A stretch of 64,000 bases of DNA from Streptomyces sp. Tue6028 (GTDB lineage Bacteria; Actinomycetota; Actinomycetes; Streptomycetales; Streptomycetaceae). The position numbers and the translations under genes were made by a program. The notes below the pieces were generated by a model. That model did no database searches and was not told the origin of the DNA. It saw only the letters and a list, made by a program, of their open reading frames with translations. Of the stretch, positions 7,771-16,078 are shown one piece after another (position 1 is the first letter of the stretch; each line of letters opens with the position of its first letter). The DNA is taken from the NCBI RefSeq assembly GCF_002300165.1, contig NZ_MLCE01000026.1:124001-188000 (forward strand). Direction: 5' to 3'.

Positions 7771-8835
7771 TCAGCGCTCGCCGGAGGCGAGCGGCCCCCG
7801 CAGCGCCGCACCGATGTGGGCCGCCGCCGTCGACAGGTGGCGGCGGGCCTCCCGCAGTTGCTCCTCCGTGACCCCGTGGTCGCGGGAGGCGTCGCGGATG
7901 TCGTCGCGGAAGCGGTCCAGTAGGCGGTCGAGATCGCGGGCCGGGTTGCCGGTGGACTCCTCGTGGGCCCATGAAGGTTCGTAGTCGGCGGGGAAGTCCT
8001 TCGGTGTGTCCGTGTACTCCGGATCCGTGGGCGCCCCGGACGGGGTGCGGCCGAAGCCGAAGTCCTTTCCGAAGTTCTTGCCGAACTCGCCGAACTCCTT
8101 GGCCAGTTCACTCAGGCCCTCACGAACGCCCGTGGGCCAGTCGCCGCGGGCGAAATGGTCCTGGACCTGCTCCTGGACCCGCTTGGCCATCCGCTGCATC
8201 TCCTCCTGCGCCTGGGCGCGGGCCCTCTCCTGGGCCTCCTTGGCCTGGCGGCGGGCGCGCTGGGCCTCGTCGCGGGCGCGGCGGCTCTCGTCCTTGGCGC
8301 GGCGGGCCTGTTCCTTCCACTCCTGGCGGACGCGCCGCATCTCCTCCTTCGCGGCCCGCCACGACTCCTTGTCCTGGAAGTCGCCGATGCCGCCGAAGTC
8401 GCCCGTGGAGCCGTCGCGCTCCTTCGCCCCGCCGCCCTTCGGGCCCCGCCTGGCCTCCGTGGCCGCGGCCCGCATCTCGCGGCGCAGGTCGCCCGCGGCG
8501 CCTCGGACGTCGGCGCGGATCTCCGCCGCGAGCTCCGCCACCGACTCGCGGATCTCCAGCTCCAGATCGGCCAGTTCGCCGCTGCGGTCGGCCAGCTCGG
8601 CGCGGCCGGCGTCCGTGATCGCGTACACCTTGCGGCCGCCCTCGGTGGTGTGGGTGACCAGCCCCTCCGCCTCCAGCTTGGCCAGCCGCGGGTACACGGT
8701 GCCGGCCGACGGTGCGTACAGACCCTGGAAACGCTCCTCCAGGAGCCGGATCACCTCGTACCCGTGGCGCGGGGCCTCGTCCAGCAGTTTGAGGAGGTAG
8801 AGGCGCAGACGGCCGTGGGCGAAGACGGGAGGCAT
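7771..8835 (-). CDS. PadR-family transcriptional regulator with long charged coiled-coil C-terminus
   Basis: 354-aa regulator. The N-terminal winged helix (about residues 1-80) has the PadR signature LYLLKLLDEAPRHGYEVIRLLEER and SAGTVYPRLAKLEAEGLV, with a second part resembling the PadR C-terminal helix. The remainder is unusual: residues 120-220 are a highly charged helix of Arg/Glu/Ala/Lys (RRVRQEWKEQARRAKDESRR), predicted coiled coil, then an acidic Pro/Gly-rich linker. ATG 8835 is one base after the stop of the DUF4097 gene, so the regulator is co-expressed with it. Longer upstream frames overlap that gene and are rejected. Confidence 0.88.
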   Translation of the reverse strand: MPPVFAHGRLRLYLLKLLDEAPRHGYEVIRLLEERFQGLYAPSAGTVYPRLAKLEAEGLVTHTTEGGRKVYAITDAGRAELADRSGELADLELEIRESVAELAAEIRADVRGAAGDLRREMRAAATEARRGPKGGGAKERDGSTGDFGGIGDFQDKESWRAAKEEMRRVRQEWKEQARRAKDESRRARDEAQRARRQAKEAQERARAQAQEEMQRMAKRVQEQVQDHFARGDWPTGVREGLSELAKEFGEFGKNFGKDFGFGRTPSGAPTDPEYTDTPKDFPADYEPSWAHEESTGNPARDLDRLLDRFRDDIRDASRDHGVTEEQLREARRHLSTAAAHIGAALRGPLASGER

Positions 8836-8836
8836 G

Positions 8837-9862
8837 TCAGAGCACCTTCTTGTCGGTCGATGCGTCCTTGTCGGCGGTCGATGCGTCGGACGGGGTGGTG
8901 CCGGCCGTCGGAGTGGGGTCATCGGCTGCGGTGTCGTCGGCTGCGGTGTCGTCGGTAACCGTGTCGTCGGCCGGGGTCTGGGCCACGGTGTCCGCGGGGG
9001 CCTCGACCGGGGTGTCGTCGAGCGGCTCCGGGCCGTCGTCGTACGGATCGTCCTCCGCCGGTGGCCTGCGCAGCAGTGCGATGGAGCCGGAGGCGGTGAT
9101 CGCCTTCAGCCTGCCATTGCCCGCGCCGAGCCTGCCGGTGATCTTCTTGGCGCCCCACTGTCCGCTGACCCTGAGGTCCTCGAAGGCGTTGGAGACGGTA
9201 CCGCTCGCGGTGTTCGCCTCCACCTCCGCGTCCGCCGGATGCGGGAGGCGGATGGCGATCTCGCCCGATACGTTCGTCAGCTGGACGTTCGTCGGGGTGC
9301 CCGTGGGGTCGAGATCCACGATCATCGAGCCGCTCACCGAGTCGGCGCGCACGGATGCCCCGGAGCCCTCGACCACGGTCAGGTCGCCGGAGACGGAGTT
9401 GAAGCGGAGGTCGCCCGTGACGGCCTGCGCCTCCAGATTCCCGGACACCGTGTCCACACGCACGGGCCCGGCGACGCGGACGAGCGTCGTGTCGCCGGTG
9501 ACGCCCTTCACCTCGACGCGCCCGTCCATCCCGGAGACCACGGCGGCCGCGCCCACCACCCCGACCTCGACCCGGGTGTCGCTGGGGACGGCGAGCGAGA
9601 CCACCACGTCACGCCGCCAGCCCTGGCGGTCGAGCCACTTGAGGAAGCCCTTCCAAGGAAGGTCCTCGTACGCCACGGTGAGGGTGCCGTCCTGCTGGGT
9701 CACCCGGATCGGCGGGCCCTCCAGGTCGGAGACCTCCAGGCGGGCGGAACCCTCGTCGGTGCCCACGACGTTCACCGTTCCGTTGACGACGCGCACGTGC
9801 AGTGCCGTCACCGGGTCGTCGAAGGAGAGCTTCTGCGGCTCTGCGACGGACCACTCGGACAT
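8837..9862 (-). CDS. DUF4097-family beta-strand repeat protein
   Basis: 341-aa protein with the repeated beta-helix-like pattern of the DUF4097/DUF4098 family. Strands alternate as VNVVGTDEGSARLEV, VEVGVVGAAAVVSGMDGRVEVKGVTGDTTLVRVAGPVRVDTVSGNL and LRFNSVSGDLTVVEGSG. The C-terminal 90 residues are low complexity (Asp/Thr/Ala-rich, with the DDTAADDTAADD repeat). Function is unknown, although the family is repeatedly found beside PadR or ECF regulators and is thought to be envelope-linked. ATG 9862 has a GAGGAGG site; the longer frame starts inside the promoter. No signal peptide is visible. It forms a two-gene operon with the PadR gene. Confidence 0.85.
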   Translation of the reverse strand: MSEWSVAEPQKLSFDDPVTALHVRVVNGTVNVVGTDEGSARLEVSDLEGPPIRVTQQDGTLTVAYEDLPWKGFLKWLDRQGWRRDVVVSLAVPSDTRVEVGVVGAAAVVSGMDGRVEVKGVTGDTTLVRVAGPVRVDTVSGNLEAQAVTGDLRFNSVSGDLTVVEGSGASVRADSVSGSMIVDLDPTGTPTNVQLTNVSGEIAIRLPHPADAEVEANTASGTVSNAFEDLRVSGQWGAKKITGRLGAGNGRLKAITASGSIALLRRPPAEDDPYDDGPEPLDDTPVEAPADTVAQTPADDTVTDDTAADDTAADDPTPTAGTTPSDASTADKDASTDKKVL

Positions 9863-9910
9863 GGTGCAGACCTCCTCGACCGGGCCGGACCCCCACGTGA
9901 GCCCGAACGC

Positions 9911-9960
9911 GACGCGCCATATCGCGTCTTCTGTCATTCACGATATATCGCGGATCGCGA
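9911..9960. promoter_or_regulatory. Candidate PadR operator region
   Basis: The palindromes GACGCG-N6-CGCGTC (9911-9928) and CGATATATCG (9941-9950), plus CGCGGATCGCG next to it, lie immediately upstream of the DUF4097/PadR operon and between divergent genes. The AT core contrasts with its surroundings. Autoregulation by the PadR protein is the simplest reading. Confidence 0.5.
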
Positions 9961-10027
9961 AAGTCAAGACACCCGTTCTGGGGGTCAAGTGCGGTTTGAA
10001 GTGGGCAAATCGTCCTAAAGTGTGACC

Positions 10028-10855
10028 ATGTCGACTGCGTCCGGTGAGCCCTCGGCCCAAGGTCCCGGTGCCCTGCTCCTGTGCCGTGCGCACCCCGCGT
10101 CCGTCGGTCCCGCCGCCCGGCTGCTGCACGAGCGGATGCTGCTCGCCGGCGCCGGACCCGAGTGGAGCGTGCTGGTGCCGGAGGGCGGTCCCTGGCGCCA
10201 CGGCGCCGAACCCGTCGACCGGGTTCTCACCGGGTGGGCCGCGGCCCTGGCCGTCAGCACCTCCTGGCCCGTACTGGCCCTGTGGTGGGACGCCGACCGC
10301 AGCGGCTGCACCCTGGCCTCGGGGTTCCGCCGCCCCGTGGGCTACGAATGGCTGGCGGACGGCACCCCGGTCGGCGAGGACGAGGCGATGCGCACCTTCG
10401 CCGCCCGGCTCGGCCTGGACCCGGTGCTGGACATGCAGGACCTGGAGCACCTGACGAAGCCCGACCCCGGTGCCGACGGGCACGCGCGCGTGCGGGCCCT
10501 CCTCGCCGTCCTCACGCGCACGGGAATGGTGCTCCCCGCCGGGCTCGGTCCCGGGGTGCCCGTGGACCGGCTCCGTGAGGTGGCCCGCATCCTGCCCGGT
10601 GCCGAGCAGACGGACTGGGACCGTCGGAGCGCGGCCGTGCGCGCGGAACCCGGCACGGCCGAGGACGGAGTCCTGGGGCCCTGGCTCCGTGGCACGAGGG
10701 CACGCGTCCTGGCCTCCGCCGAAGTCGGCGCAGGCCTCCCGCTCACCGTCTGGGGCGTGCGGCGGCGAAGCGCCGGGTGGATCGCCGCGGGAGCGCTCCT
10801 GACGGTCCACGGCGGTCTCGGTCTGGCCTACGACCGGCTGCGCGCCTTCGACTGA
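10028..10855 (+). CDS. Conserved-looking protein of unknown function
   Basis: 275-aa soluble protein with strong codon bias in this frame and no recognised domain. It is rich in Leu, Ala, Gly and Trp, with segments such as WPVLALWWDADRSGCTLASGFRRPVGYEWL and a C-terminal hydrophobic stretch (WIAAGALLTVHGGLGLAYDRL) that could be a single membrane or buried helix. ATG 10028 is chosen; a GTG two codons upstream (10022) is equally possible, and no Shine-Dalgarno site is seen, so translation may be leaderless. It is divergent from the DUF4097 operon and shares its AT-containing promoter interval. Confidence 0.75.
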   Translation: MSTASGEPSAQGPGALLLCRAHPASVGPAARLLHERMLLAGAGPEWSVLVPEGGPWRHGAEPVDRVLTGWAAALAVSTSWPVLALWWDADRSGCTLASGFRRPVGYEWLADGTPVGEDEAMRTFAARLGLDPVLDMQDLEHLTKPDPGADGHARVRALLAVLTRTGMVLPAGLGPGVPVDRLREVARILPGAEQTDWDRRSAAVRAEPGTAEDGVLGPWLRGTRARVLASAEVGAGLPLTVWGVRRRSAGWIAAGALLTVHGGLGLAYDRLRAFD

Positions 10856-10957
10856 CTCGGGACCACAGGTCCCGGCGCGGTCGGGGCCACACGCCCGCGG
10901 AGCAGGCGCTGCGACAGCGGGTTCCCCGGGGGCACGGAGCAGTCTCGGGACCCGTCG

Positions 10958-11360
10958 CCGTGCGCTGTGCGATCTCGTCGTGGCGGCCACGGTGCGCACC
11001 CGTCGCCCGGGCTCCGGGTATACCCCGGTCGAACCCGGCACGTTCCTCGGAAGTGGCTTGTTCGTCGCTCCGAACTGGGTTCCGACCTGTGCCCGCGGAT
11101 CCGCGGGACGGGTGCCGGTGCTCTGCCACCAGGGGGACCGGCTTCACGACGACCAGAGGGGAGTGCCTTGTCGCACACATCGTGCAGGGCGGCCCCGGGT
11201 CGTGCCGTGAAGGGGCCGGCCCGACGCCGTGTGCGGGGATTTCCACCGGTGGGAAGGCCGGTCGGTGACTCTCTGGGCCGACGACGTCGCCCTGTTCTAC
11301 GACGACCCGTACCGGCCGCTGCCCGATACCGGACACCTGCTGGAGGGCCGGCTGCGACAC
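10958..11360 (+). pseudogene. Decayed second copy of the trypsin/VMAP-type protease gene
   Basis: The stretch 10958-11095 matches 12822-12960 of the intact protease gene downstream almost base for base (AATVR, GSGYTPVEPGTFLGSG, FVAPNWVPTCAR). The segment from about 11105 to 11355 then matches the far 3' end of that gene (VPVLC, then WADDVALFYDDPYRPLP against WADGIALFYDDPRRPLP). About 1.6 kb of the middle is missing, including the catalytic Asp and Ser. The His codon is changed (TCAH to TCAR), and frameshifts near 11150 and before 11229 break the frame. It is therefore a non-functional remnant of a tandem duplication. Confidence 0.85.
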
Positions 11361-11509
11361 CTGATTGCCGTGCCGATCACCCGGTACGGTCCCGCCGGCG
11401 GCAACAGCCTTGCAGGAAAGGGATGTCGAGTCCCCTTCGCCGCGGCCCTGCGCTCACAGGTGCCGTCACGCGTGGTCCGACGCTCCGACGAAGGGAGGAC
11501 GAGACAGGT

Positions 11510-11537
11510 GCGGCCCCCTGCGCTCACAGGGGGCCGC
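11510..11537. terminator. Hairpin downstream of the protease remnant
   Basis: A perfect 11-bp stem (11510-11520 with 11527-11537) closes a CGCTCA loop. Part of it (CCTGCGCTCACAGG) also occurs at about 11449. Confidence 0.6.
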
Positions 11538-11576
11538 GTGCGTAGCCCAACAGCTCCACCGATCAGGGAGAGAACC

Positions 11577-11810
11577 ATGGGTTGCAAACCCGATGCTACG
11601 AGTGACCCGGAAGACACATCGATCTGCCCGGTTCACGGGCGTCCGACAGACACCTCGCCCTCGTCCCACGTCGGGCGAGGCCTCCGGGTGAAGCGACGAA
11701 GCGGTCTGCGGTCCTTGGGCCGCACCGCCGGTCACGGCCTGGTCCAGGGCCTGACGTCCGCGGTCGGCGCGGCCGCGGTGACCGGCCTCGTCTGGTGGAC
11801 GCAGCGGTGA
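11577..11810 (+). CDS. Small putative single-pass membrane protein
   Basis: 77-aa ORF beginning MGCKPDATSD, with a GGAG ribosome site 7 bases before the ATG. The N-terminal half is polar with Cys3 and a CPVH tetrad (residues 17-20). A basic patch (RGLRVKRRSGLRSLGR) precedes a hydrophobic C-terminal segment (LVQGLTSAVGAAAVTGLVWW) able to span the membrane. No family is recognised. It lies between the protease remnant and the DUF6104 gene and may belong to the same accessory system. A longer in-frame start at 11229 runs through the remnant and is not favoured. Confidence 0.5.
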   Translation: MGCKPDATSDPEDTSICPVHGRPTDTSPSSHVGRGLRVKRRSGLRSLGRTAGHGLVQGLTSAVGAAAVTGLVWWTQR

Positions 11811-11942
11811 ACGGCGGGGTCCGTCGTCCCTTCGGGCGGCGGGCCCCATTCCCGCAGGCGGCACAGGCGGCACAGGCGGGCCGCAGGCGCCGTGTCCGGC
11901 ACTGCTGCCCGGCCCGGGGCAGGGGCCCGGGGAACCTCCGGG

Positions 11943-12125
11943 CTACTCCTCGTCGTCCTCGTCGTCCAGGCGTGCCAGCCAGGTCGCCAGCCGCTCCACG
12001 GGCACCTCGAAGTCCGGGTTGAGGTCGACGAACGTGCGCAGCTGCTCGGCGAGCCACTCGAAGGTGACCTCTTCCTCGCCGCGCCGCTTCTCAAGTTCCT
12101 CGATGCCACGGTCGGTGAAGTACAT
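11943..12125 (-). CDS. DUF6104 family small protein
   Basis: 60-aa acidic protein starting MYFTDRGIEELEKRRGEEEV and ending LARLDDEDDEE. It matches the actinobacterial DUF6104 family as I remember it; the role is unknown. It is helical and charged, with no membrane segment. It reads toward the protease remnant and is divergent from the trypco1 gene, so 12126-12277 must hold two promoters. The gene is probably part of the Streptomyces backbone rather than of the accessory block. Confidence 0.8.
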   Translation of the reverse strand: MYFTDRGIEELEKRRGEEEVTFEWLAEQLRTFVDLNPDFEVPVERLATWLARLDDEDDEE

Positions 12126-12277
12126 GGATGGTGCTCCGTCGGTGAAAGTGAAGTGCAACGCTGGGAAAAGGATAGGTGGGGCGGGTGGCGCGCGGAGGTC
12201 CTCTGTCGTGGGCGCTCCCCTGCGGCTAGCCTGCAAGGTCGGCGGTACCACGGGGGCGTGGGGGAACGGGGGATGCC

Positions 12278-12775
12278 ATGGGTGACGCAGTGACCCGGAT
12301 CGCACGGATCGAGTTGCCGGACGGGACACCGGTGTGGGCACGGATCTCGGGGGCGGAGGAACTGGAGCTGTCCTCGGGCGAGCTGTCCTTCACGGACACC
12401 GGGTTCGGTGAACGGATCGAGGCGCAGGTCGAGAGTCTCCAGTCGGTGATCACGGGAGTGGCGCGTTCGCTGGCCGCGCCGCTGCGCGCCGTGCGGCCGG
12501 ACGAGGTCAGCGTGGAGTTCGGGATCGAACTGACGGCGAAGGCCGGCAAGGTCGTCGGCCTGCTCGCCGACGGGGAGGCCAAGGCCGGGATCACGGTGAC
12601 GCTCACATGGAACGGCGGCCCGCCGGACCTCGACGGCACCGGGGGCGACACACGCGCCACGGCTGCCGACGCGAACGCCCGGGTGGACGGGAGGGCCGGC
12701 CCGCACGCGGGCGCGTCCCCCGGCGCCCCGGCGCACGGCGGCTCCGGTGACTCCTCCGCCGGGGGCGGGGCATGA
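12278..12775 (+). CDS. Trypsin-co-occurring domain 1 (Trypco1 / CU044_2847-type) protein
   Basis: 165-aa protein whose first 110 residues form the compact alpha/beta trypco1 module: IARIELPDGTPVWARI, the GFGERIEAQVESLQSVITGVARSL helix, and the strands DEVSVEFGIELTAKAG and AGITVTLTW. The C-terminal 55 residues are Gly/Ala/Asp-rich and disordered. Such proteins are encoded next to trypsin-like proteases and are thought to bind or regulate them. Its stop overlaps the protease start (ATGA, 12772-12775), so the pair is coupled. ATG 12278 follows a G-rich GGGGAACGGGGG site. Confidence 0.85.
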   Translation: MGDAVTRIARIELPDGTPVWARISGAEELELSSGELSFTDTGFGERIEAQVESLQSVITGVARSLAAPLRAVRPDEVSVEFGIELTAKAGKVVGLLADGEAKAGITVTLTWNGGPPDLDGTGGDTRATAADANARVDGRAGPHAGASPGAPAHGGSGDSSAGGGA

Positions 12776-14895
12776 CGGACGGGCACGCCCCGGGCGCACC
12801 GGGCGGCCCCGGGAACGCTCACCGTGCGCTGCGTGATCTCGTCATGGCGGCCACGGTGCGCATCCATCGCGCGGGCTCCGGGTATGCCCTGGACGAACCC
12901 GGCACGTTCCTCGGGAGCGGCTTCTTCCTCGCTCCGAACTGGGTTCTGACCTGCGCGCACGTGGCTCGGAGCGGCGAGGGGGGCGAGGTGACGGTGGTCT
13001 ACGAGACGGGGCCGGGCCGGGGTACGTCCGCCGTGGCGGGCGAGGTCGCGGCGGCCCTCCCGGAGCACGCCGAGCGTCCCGTCCGGGGCACGTGGCCGGC
13101 CCCGGACCTCGCGCTCGTGCGGCTGCGCGAGCCCGTGGACCACGACTGCGCCTATGTCACCGAGCGGCCCGCCGCGTACTACGAGGAGGCGGTCGTCCTC
13201 TACTCGGGCTGGTCCGTGGTCGGCGGCGAGCTGCGCCGGCTCAGCGGGACGTGCAAGGTCCAGGGGACCCTCGGCGGCTGGTCGGACGACGAGCAGATCC
13301 GGCTGGGCGGCGACGTGCTGCCGCCCGGCGTCTCCGGCGGGCCGGTCGTCGATCTCGCGCGCGGGGAGGTCGTCGGCGTCCTGAAGTCCCAGGCGGACCG
13401 CGGCCTCGGCGGCACCTGCACGGGAGTGGAGCAGTTACGGTCCCTGCCCGTGCCGGCGGACGAGGTGCTGGCCGAGCACGACGACGTCTATCAGGCCGTC
13501 TTCCATGCCCACGACCGCTACCACCGCGACCGGCAGCGGCACCCCGACACCGCCCGCAGCACCTGGGCCGACGTGCAGAACGAGCTCGGTGCGCGGCCCG
13601 GGCGGGCGCTCAGCCCGGAGGAGCGGACCCAGCTGCTCGGCAGGCTGGCCGACCTGCCGCCCCCGGTCAGCACCCGCTCCCTGCTCGGTCTGCTCGAATC
13701 GCTCCTCGGCGGCCGGGCCGCGATCCCGCATCCGGCGCCGCGCGGCTGGCGCGACGCCCTGGGGGCGCTGTACGAGAGCTCGCGCCAGGACGGCGCCCTG
13801 GAACTCGTCCTCGACTACGCGATGCGGGCCATGTCCGCCGAGCGTCCCTTCGTCACCCCGGGCACCCAGGCCGCCGAGCGGGCGCTGTGGGAGTGGGTGC
13901 GGCAGATCGCGGAGGGCCGCCCGGGCCCGGCGTACCGGCGGCGACTGAGTCAGCAGTGGATCGAGCGGCTCCAGGTGCCGCGGCGCGACCCGTCCCCGGC
14001 CGATGCACGGGCGGCGCGCGCGGCGGCGCATGCGGCCGATCGCGCGCCCCGCATGTTCGTCCTGCTCGAACTGGAGCAGCTCGGCTGGGAACCAGGCCGC
14101 TGCGACTGGCACGTCTCGGTGGGCCACCCGACCGGTGAGGTGGCGCGCCTGCGCGACGGCGAGCGGGCCCCGCTGGAGGATCTGCCCGGTGTCCTCGCCC
14201 AGCCGCTCGCGGAGGCGTTCCGCCAGTGCGACGAACCGGGGCGGCCCGCGGACCTCCAGGTCGCGCTGCCCCATCTGCTCCTCGGTCTCGACGTCGACGC
14301 CTGGGAGCTCGGGCCGGACGAGCCTCCGCTCGGCGCCCACCGGCCCGTCGTCGTGCGCTGCGCCGACCGCGAACAACTTCCTGACGGAGACGCCCTCTTC
14401 GCGGTCGGCGGGAAGGAATTCGCCCCGGACGACGAGCAGGACGAGCGGGAGGCCAGATGGCGGTGGATCCATGCCTACGGCGCACGGGCCGAAGTCCTCG
14501 ACTGCGAGGACGGGTTGCGGGTACCCGTGCCGCCCGGAGAGTGGCTGCGCGGGCTGCCGCACAGGACGATCCCGGTGCTGTGCCGCTACGGCGACCACCG
14601 CTTCGACGGCGACCCCGTGGCGCTCGTGCGGATCGTGCACGGCGGGTACGGAGTCGCCCTGTGGCGGCGCTGGCGGGGCCAACTCGACGCAGTATGCGGG
14701 GAGTTCCACCGAAGGGCCGGGGACACGGTGGCCGGTGCGGGCAGCGCGGACCGGCTCCCGGAGCTGGTGCACGCGCTGCGCGCCGGACTGTGGGCGGGCA
14801 AGCCGGAGACCTTCTGGGCCGACGGAATCGCCCTGTTCTACGACGATCCGCGCCGGCCTCTGCCGGGGGCCGGGGATCTGTTGGAGGCGCCGTGA
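12772..14895 (+). CDS. Trypsin-like serine protease with VMAP-type C-terminal region
   Basis: 707-aa multidomain protease. The N-terminal trypsin fold has an intact triad: His63 (NWVLTCAHVA), Asp112 (PDLALVRL) and Ser188 (PGVSGGPVVDL). No signal peptide is present, so it acts in the cytoplasm. Residues about 220-390 are helical, resembling effector-associated linker domains, and residues about 420-700 match the C-terminal region of vWA-MoxR-associated proteins (for example WADGIALFYDDPRRPLPGAGD). With the downstream MoxR and vWA-type genes this gives a three-part NTPase/adaptor/protease system. A broken copy lies upstream at 10958. The specificity of the protease is unknown. Confidence 0.9.
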   Translation: MTDGHAPGAPGGPGNAHRALRDLVMAATVRIHRAGSGYALDEPGTFLGSGFFLAPNWVLTCAHVARSGEGGEVTVVYETGPGRGTSAVAGEVAAALPEHAERPVRGTWPAPDLALVRLREPVDHDCAYVTERPAAYYEEAVVLYSGWSVVGGELRRLSGTCKVQGTLGGWSDDEQIRLGGDVLPPGVSGGPVVDLARGEVVGVLKSQADRGLGGTCTGVEQLRSLPVPADEVLAEHDDVYQAVFHAHDRYHRDRQRHPDTARSTWADVQNELGARPGRALSPEERTQLLGRLADLPPPVSTRSLLGLLESLLGGRAAIPHPAPRGWRDALGALYESSRQDGALELVLDYAMRAMSAERPFVTPGTQAAERALWEWVRQIAEGRPGPAYRRRLSQQWIERLQVPRRDPSPADARAARAAAHAADRAPRMFVLLELEQLGWEPGRCDWHVSVGHPTGEVARLRDGERAPLEDLPGVLAQPLAEAFRQCDEPGRPADLQVALPHLLLGLDVDAWELGPDEPPLGAHRPVVVRCADREQLPDGDALFAVGGKEFAPDDEQDEREARWRWIHAYGARAEVLDCEDGLRVPVPPGEWLRGLPHRTIPVLCRYGDHRFDGDPVALVRIVHGGYGVALWRRWRGQLDAVCGEFHRRAGDTVAGAGSADRLPELVHALRAGLWAGKPETFWADGIALFYDDPRRPLPGAGDLLEAP

Positions 14896-15043
14896 CCGCG
14901 ACCGCCGGAGGAACCGGGGGAGGGCCGCACCGAGTCACCGTCAGGAGCCCCTTCCGGGCCCTTACGGCGGTCACCGAGGGTCGATACGGTGAAGCACGAT
15001 CGACGGCTGCCGTGGGGGGTCGAGTGACGACGAGGGCTGGGCA

Positions 15044-16072
15044 ATGACCGAATCCAGTGAGTGGCTCATCTATCGAGGCGCCGGCGAACCCCATGACGGC
15101 CTGGCCCGTCTCCCCGCACCGCCTCCGTGGCGGGACTTCGCGAGCCGGGACACGGCCGGGAGTGACGGCGACGGCTCCGAGGACCGCAGGCTCGGCGCGC
15201 ACCGGCACCTGGCCGAACTGCACCGGCCCGGCGCCGAGGAACTCGAAATGATCAACGCGGCGCTCTATCTGCGCCGCCCGCTGCTGGTCACCGGCAGCCC
15301 CGGGGCGGGCAAGAGCACGCTCGCGCACTCGGTGGCGTACGAACTGGGCCTGGGCAACGTGCTGCGCTGGCCGATCGTCAGCCGGTCCAGCCTCCAGGAC
15401 GGGCTGTACCACTACGACGCGATCGCCCGGCTCCAGGACGTCCAGATCGCCGCACCGCTGGGCAGCGATCCGGCCACTCCCGGGGCGCCCGGCTCCGTCG
15501 AGGGCATCGGCAGCTACATCCGCCTCGGCCCGCTCGGCACCGCGCTGCTGCCCTCCGACACTCCGCGGGTGCTGCTCATCGACGAGCTCGACAAGAGCGA
15601 CATCGACCTGCCCAACGACCTTCTGAACGTGCTGGAAGAGGGCGAGTTCGCCATCCCCGAGCTGGAGCGTGTCGCCGACCGGCTGCCCGGCGGCGAGGCC
15701 GAGGTGCTCACCGCGGACGGCACCAAGGCGAAGGTGCGCGACGGCCGGGTGCGCTGCCGCGCCTTCCCGTTCGTGGTGCTCACCAGCAATGGCGAGCGCG
15801 ATTTCCCCGCCCCGCTGATGCGCCGCTGCATCCACCTCGAACTGGGCCGGCCCGACCACAAGCGGCTCGCCACCTTCGTACGCGCGCACCTGGGCGACGA
15901 GGCGGCGCGGGCCGGGGACGACCTCATCACCCACTTCCTGGAGCGCTCGCGCAGCGAACTCGTCGCCGCCGACCAGTTGTTGAACGCCATCTACCTCACC
16001 GACGCGGCGGCACCGCCCAGTCGTGACCGGCTCGCGGATCTCCTCATCCAGCGACTCGACCGTCCGAGGTGA
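15044..16072 (+). CDS. MoxR-type AAA+ ATPase
   Basis: 342-aa ATPase. Walker A (GSPGAGKS) is at residues 84-91, Walker B (VLLIDE) at 176-181, and sensor 1 is FVVLTSNGERDF; LMRRCIHLELG follows in the position of the arginine finger. MoxR proteins act as chaperones that activate vWA-domain partners, and the next gene encodes such a partner. A 148-bp gap separates it from the protease gene. Its stop codon lies in the first of three TGATGCC heptamers that lead into the next gene. Expected role: NTP-dependent assembly or remodelling of the conflict complex. Confidence 0.92.
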   Translation: MTESSEWLIYRGAGEPHDGLARLPAPPPWRDFASRDTAGSDGDGSEDRRLGAHRHLAELHRPGAEELEMINAALYLRRPLLVTGSPGAGKSTLAHSVAYELGLGNVLRWPIVSRSSLQDGLYHYDAIARLQDVQIAAPLGSDPATPGAPGSVEGIGSYIRLGPLGTALLPSDTPRVLLIDELDKSDIDLPNDLLNVLEEGEFAIPELERVADRLPGGEAEVLTADGTKAKVRDGRVRCRAFPFVVLTSNGERDFPAPLMRRCIHLELGRPDHKRLATFVRAHLGDEAARAGDDLITHFLERSRSELVAADQLLNAIYLTDAAAPPSRDRLADLLIQRLDRPR

Positions 16073-16078
16073 TGCCTG

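Noticed and set aside
10777..11268. 163-aa frame across the protease remnant
   Set aside because: Only its last part matches the protease (VAHIVQGG) and in a shifted frame; explained by pseudogene decay.
12772..14895. Secreted trypsin
   Set aside because: No signal peptide precedes the protease domain and the gene is coupled to cytoplasmic partners.
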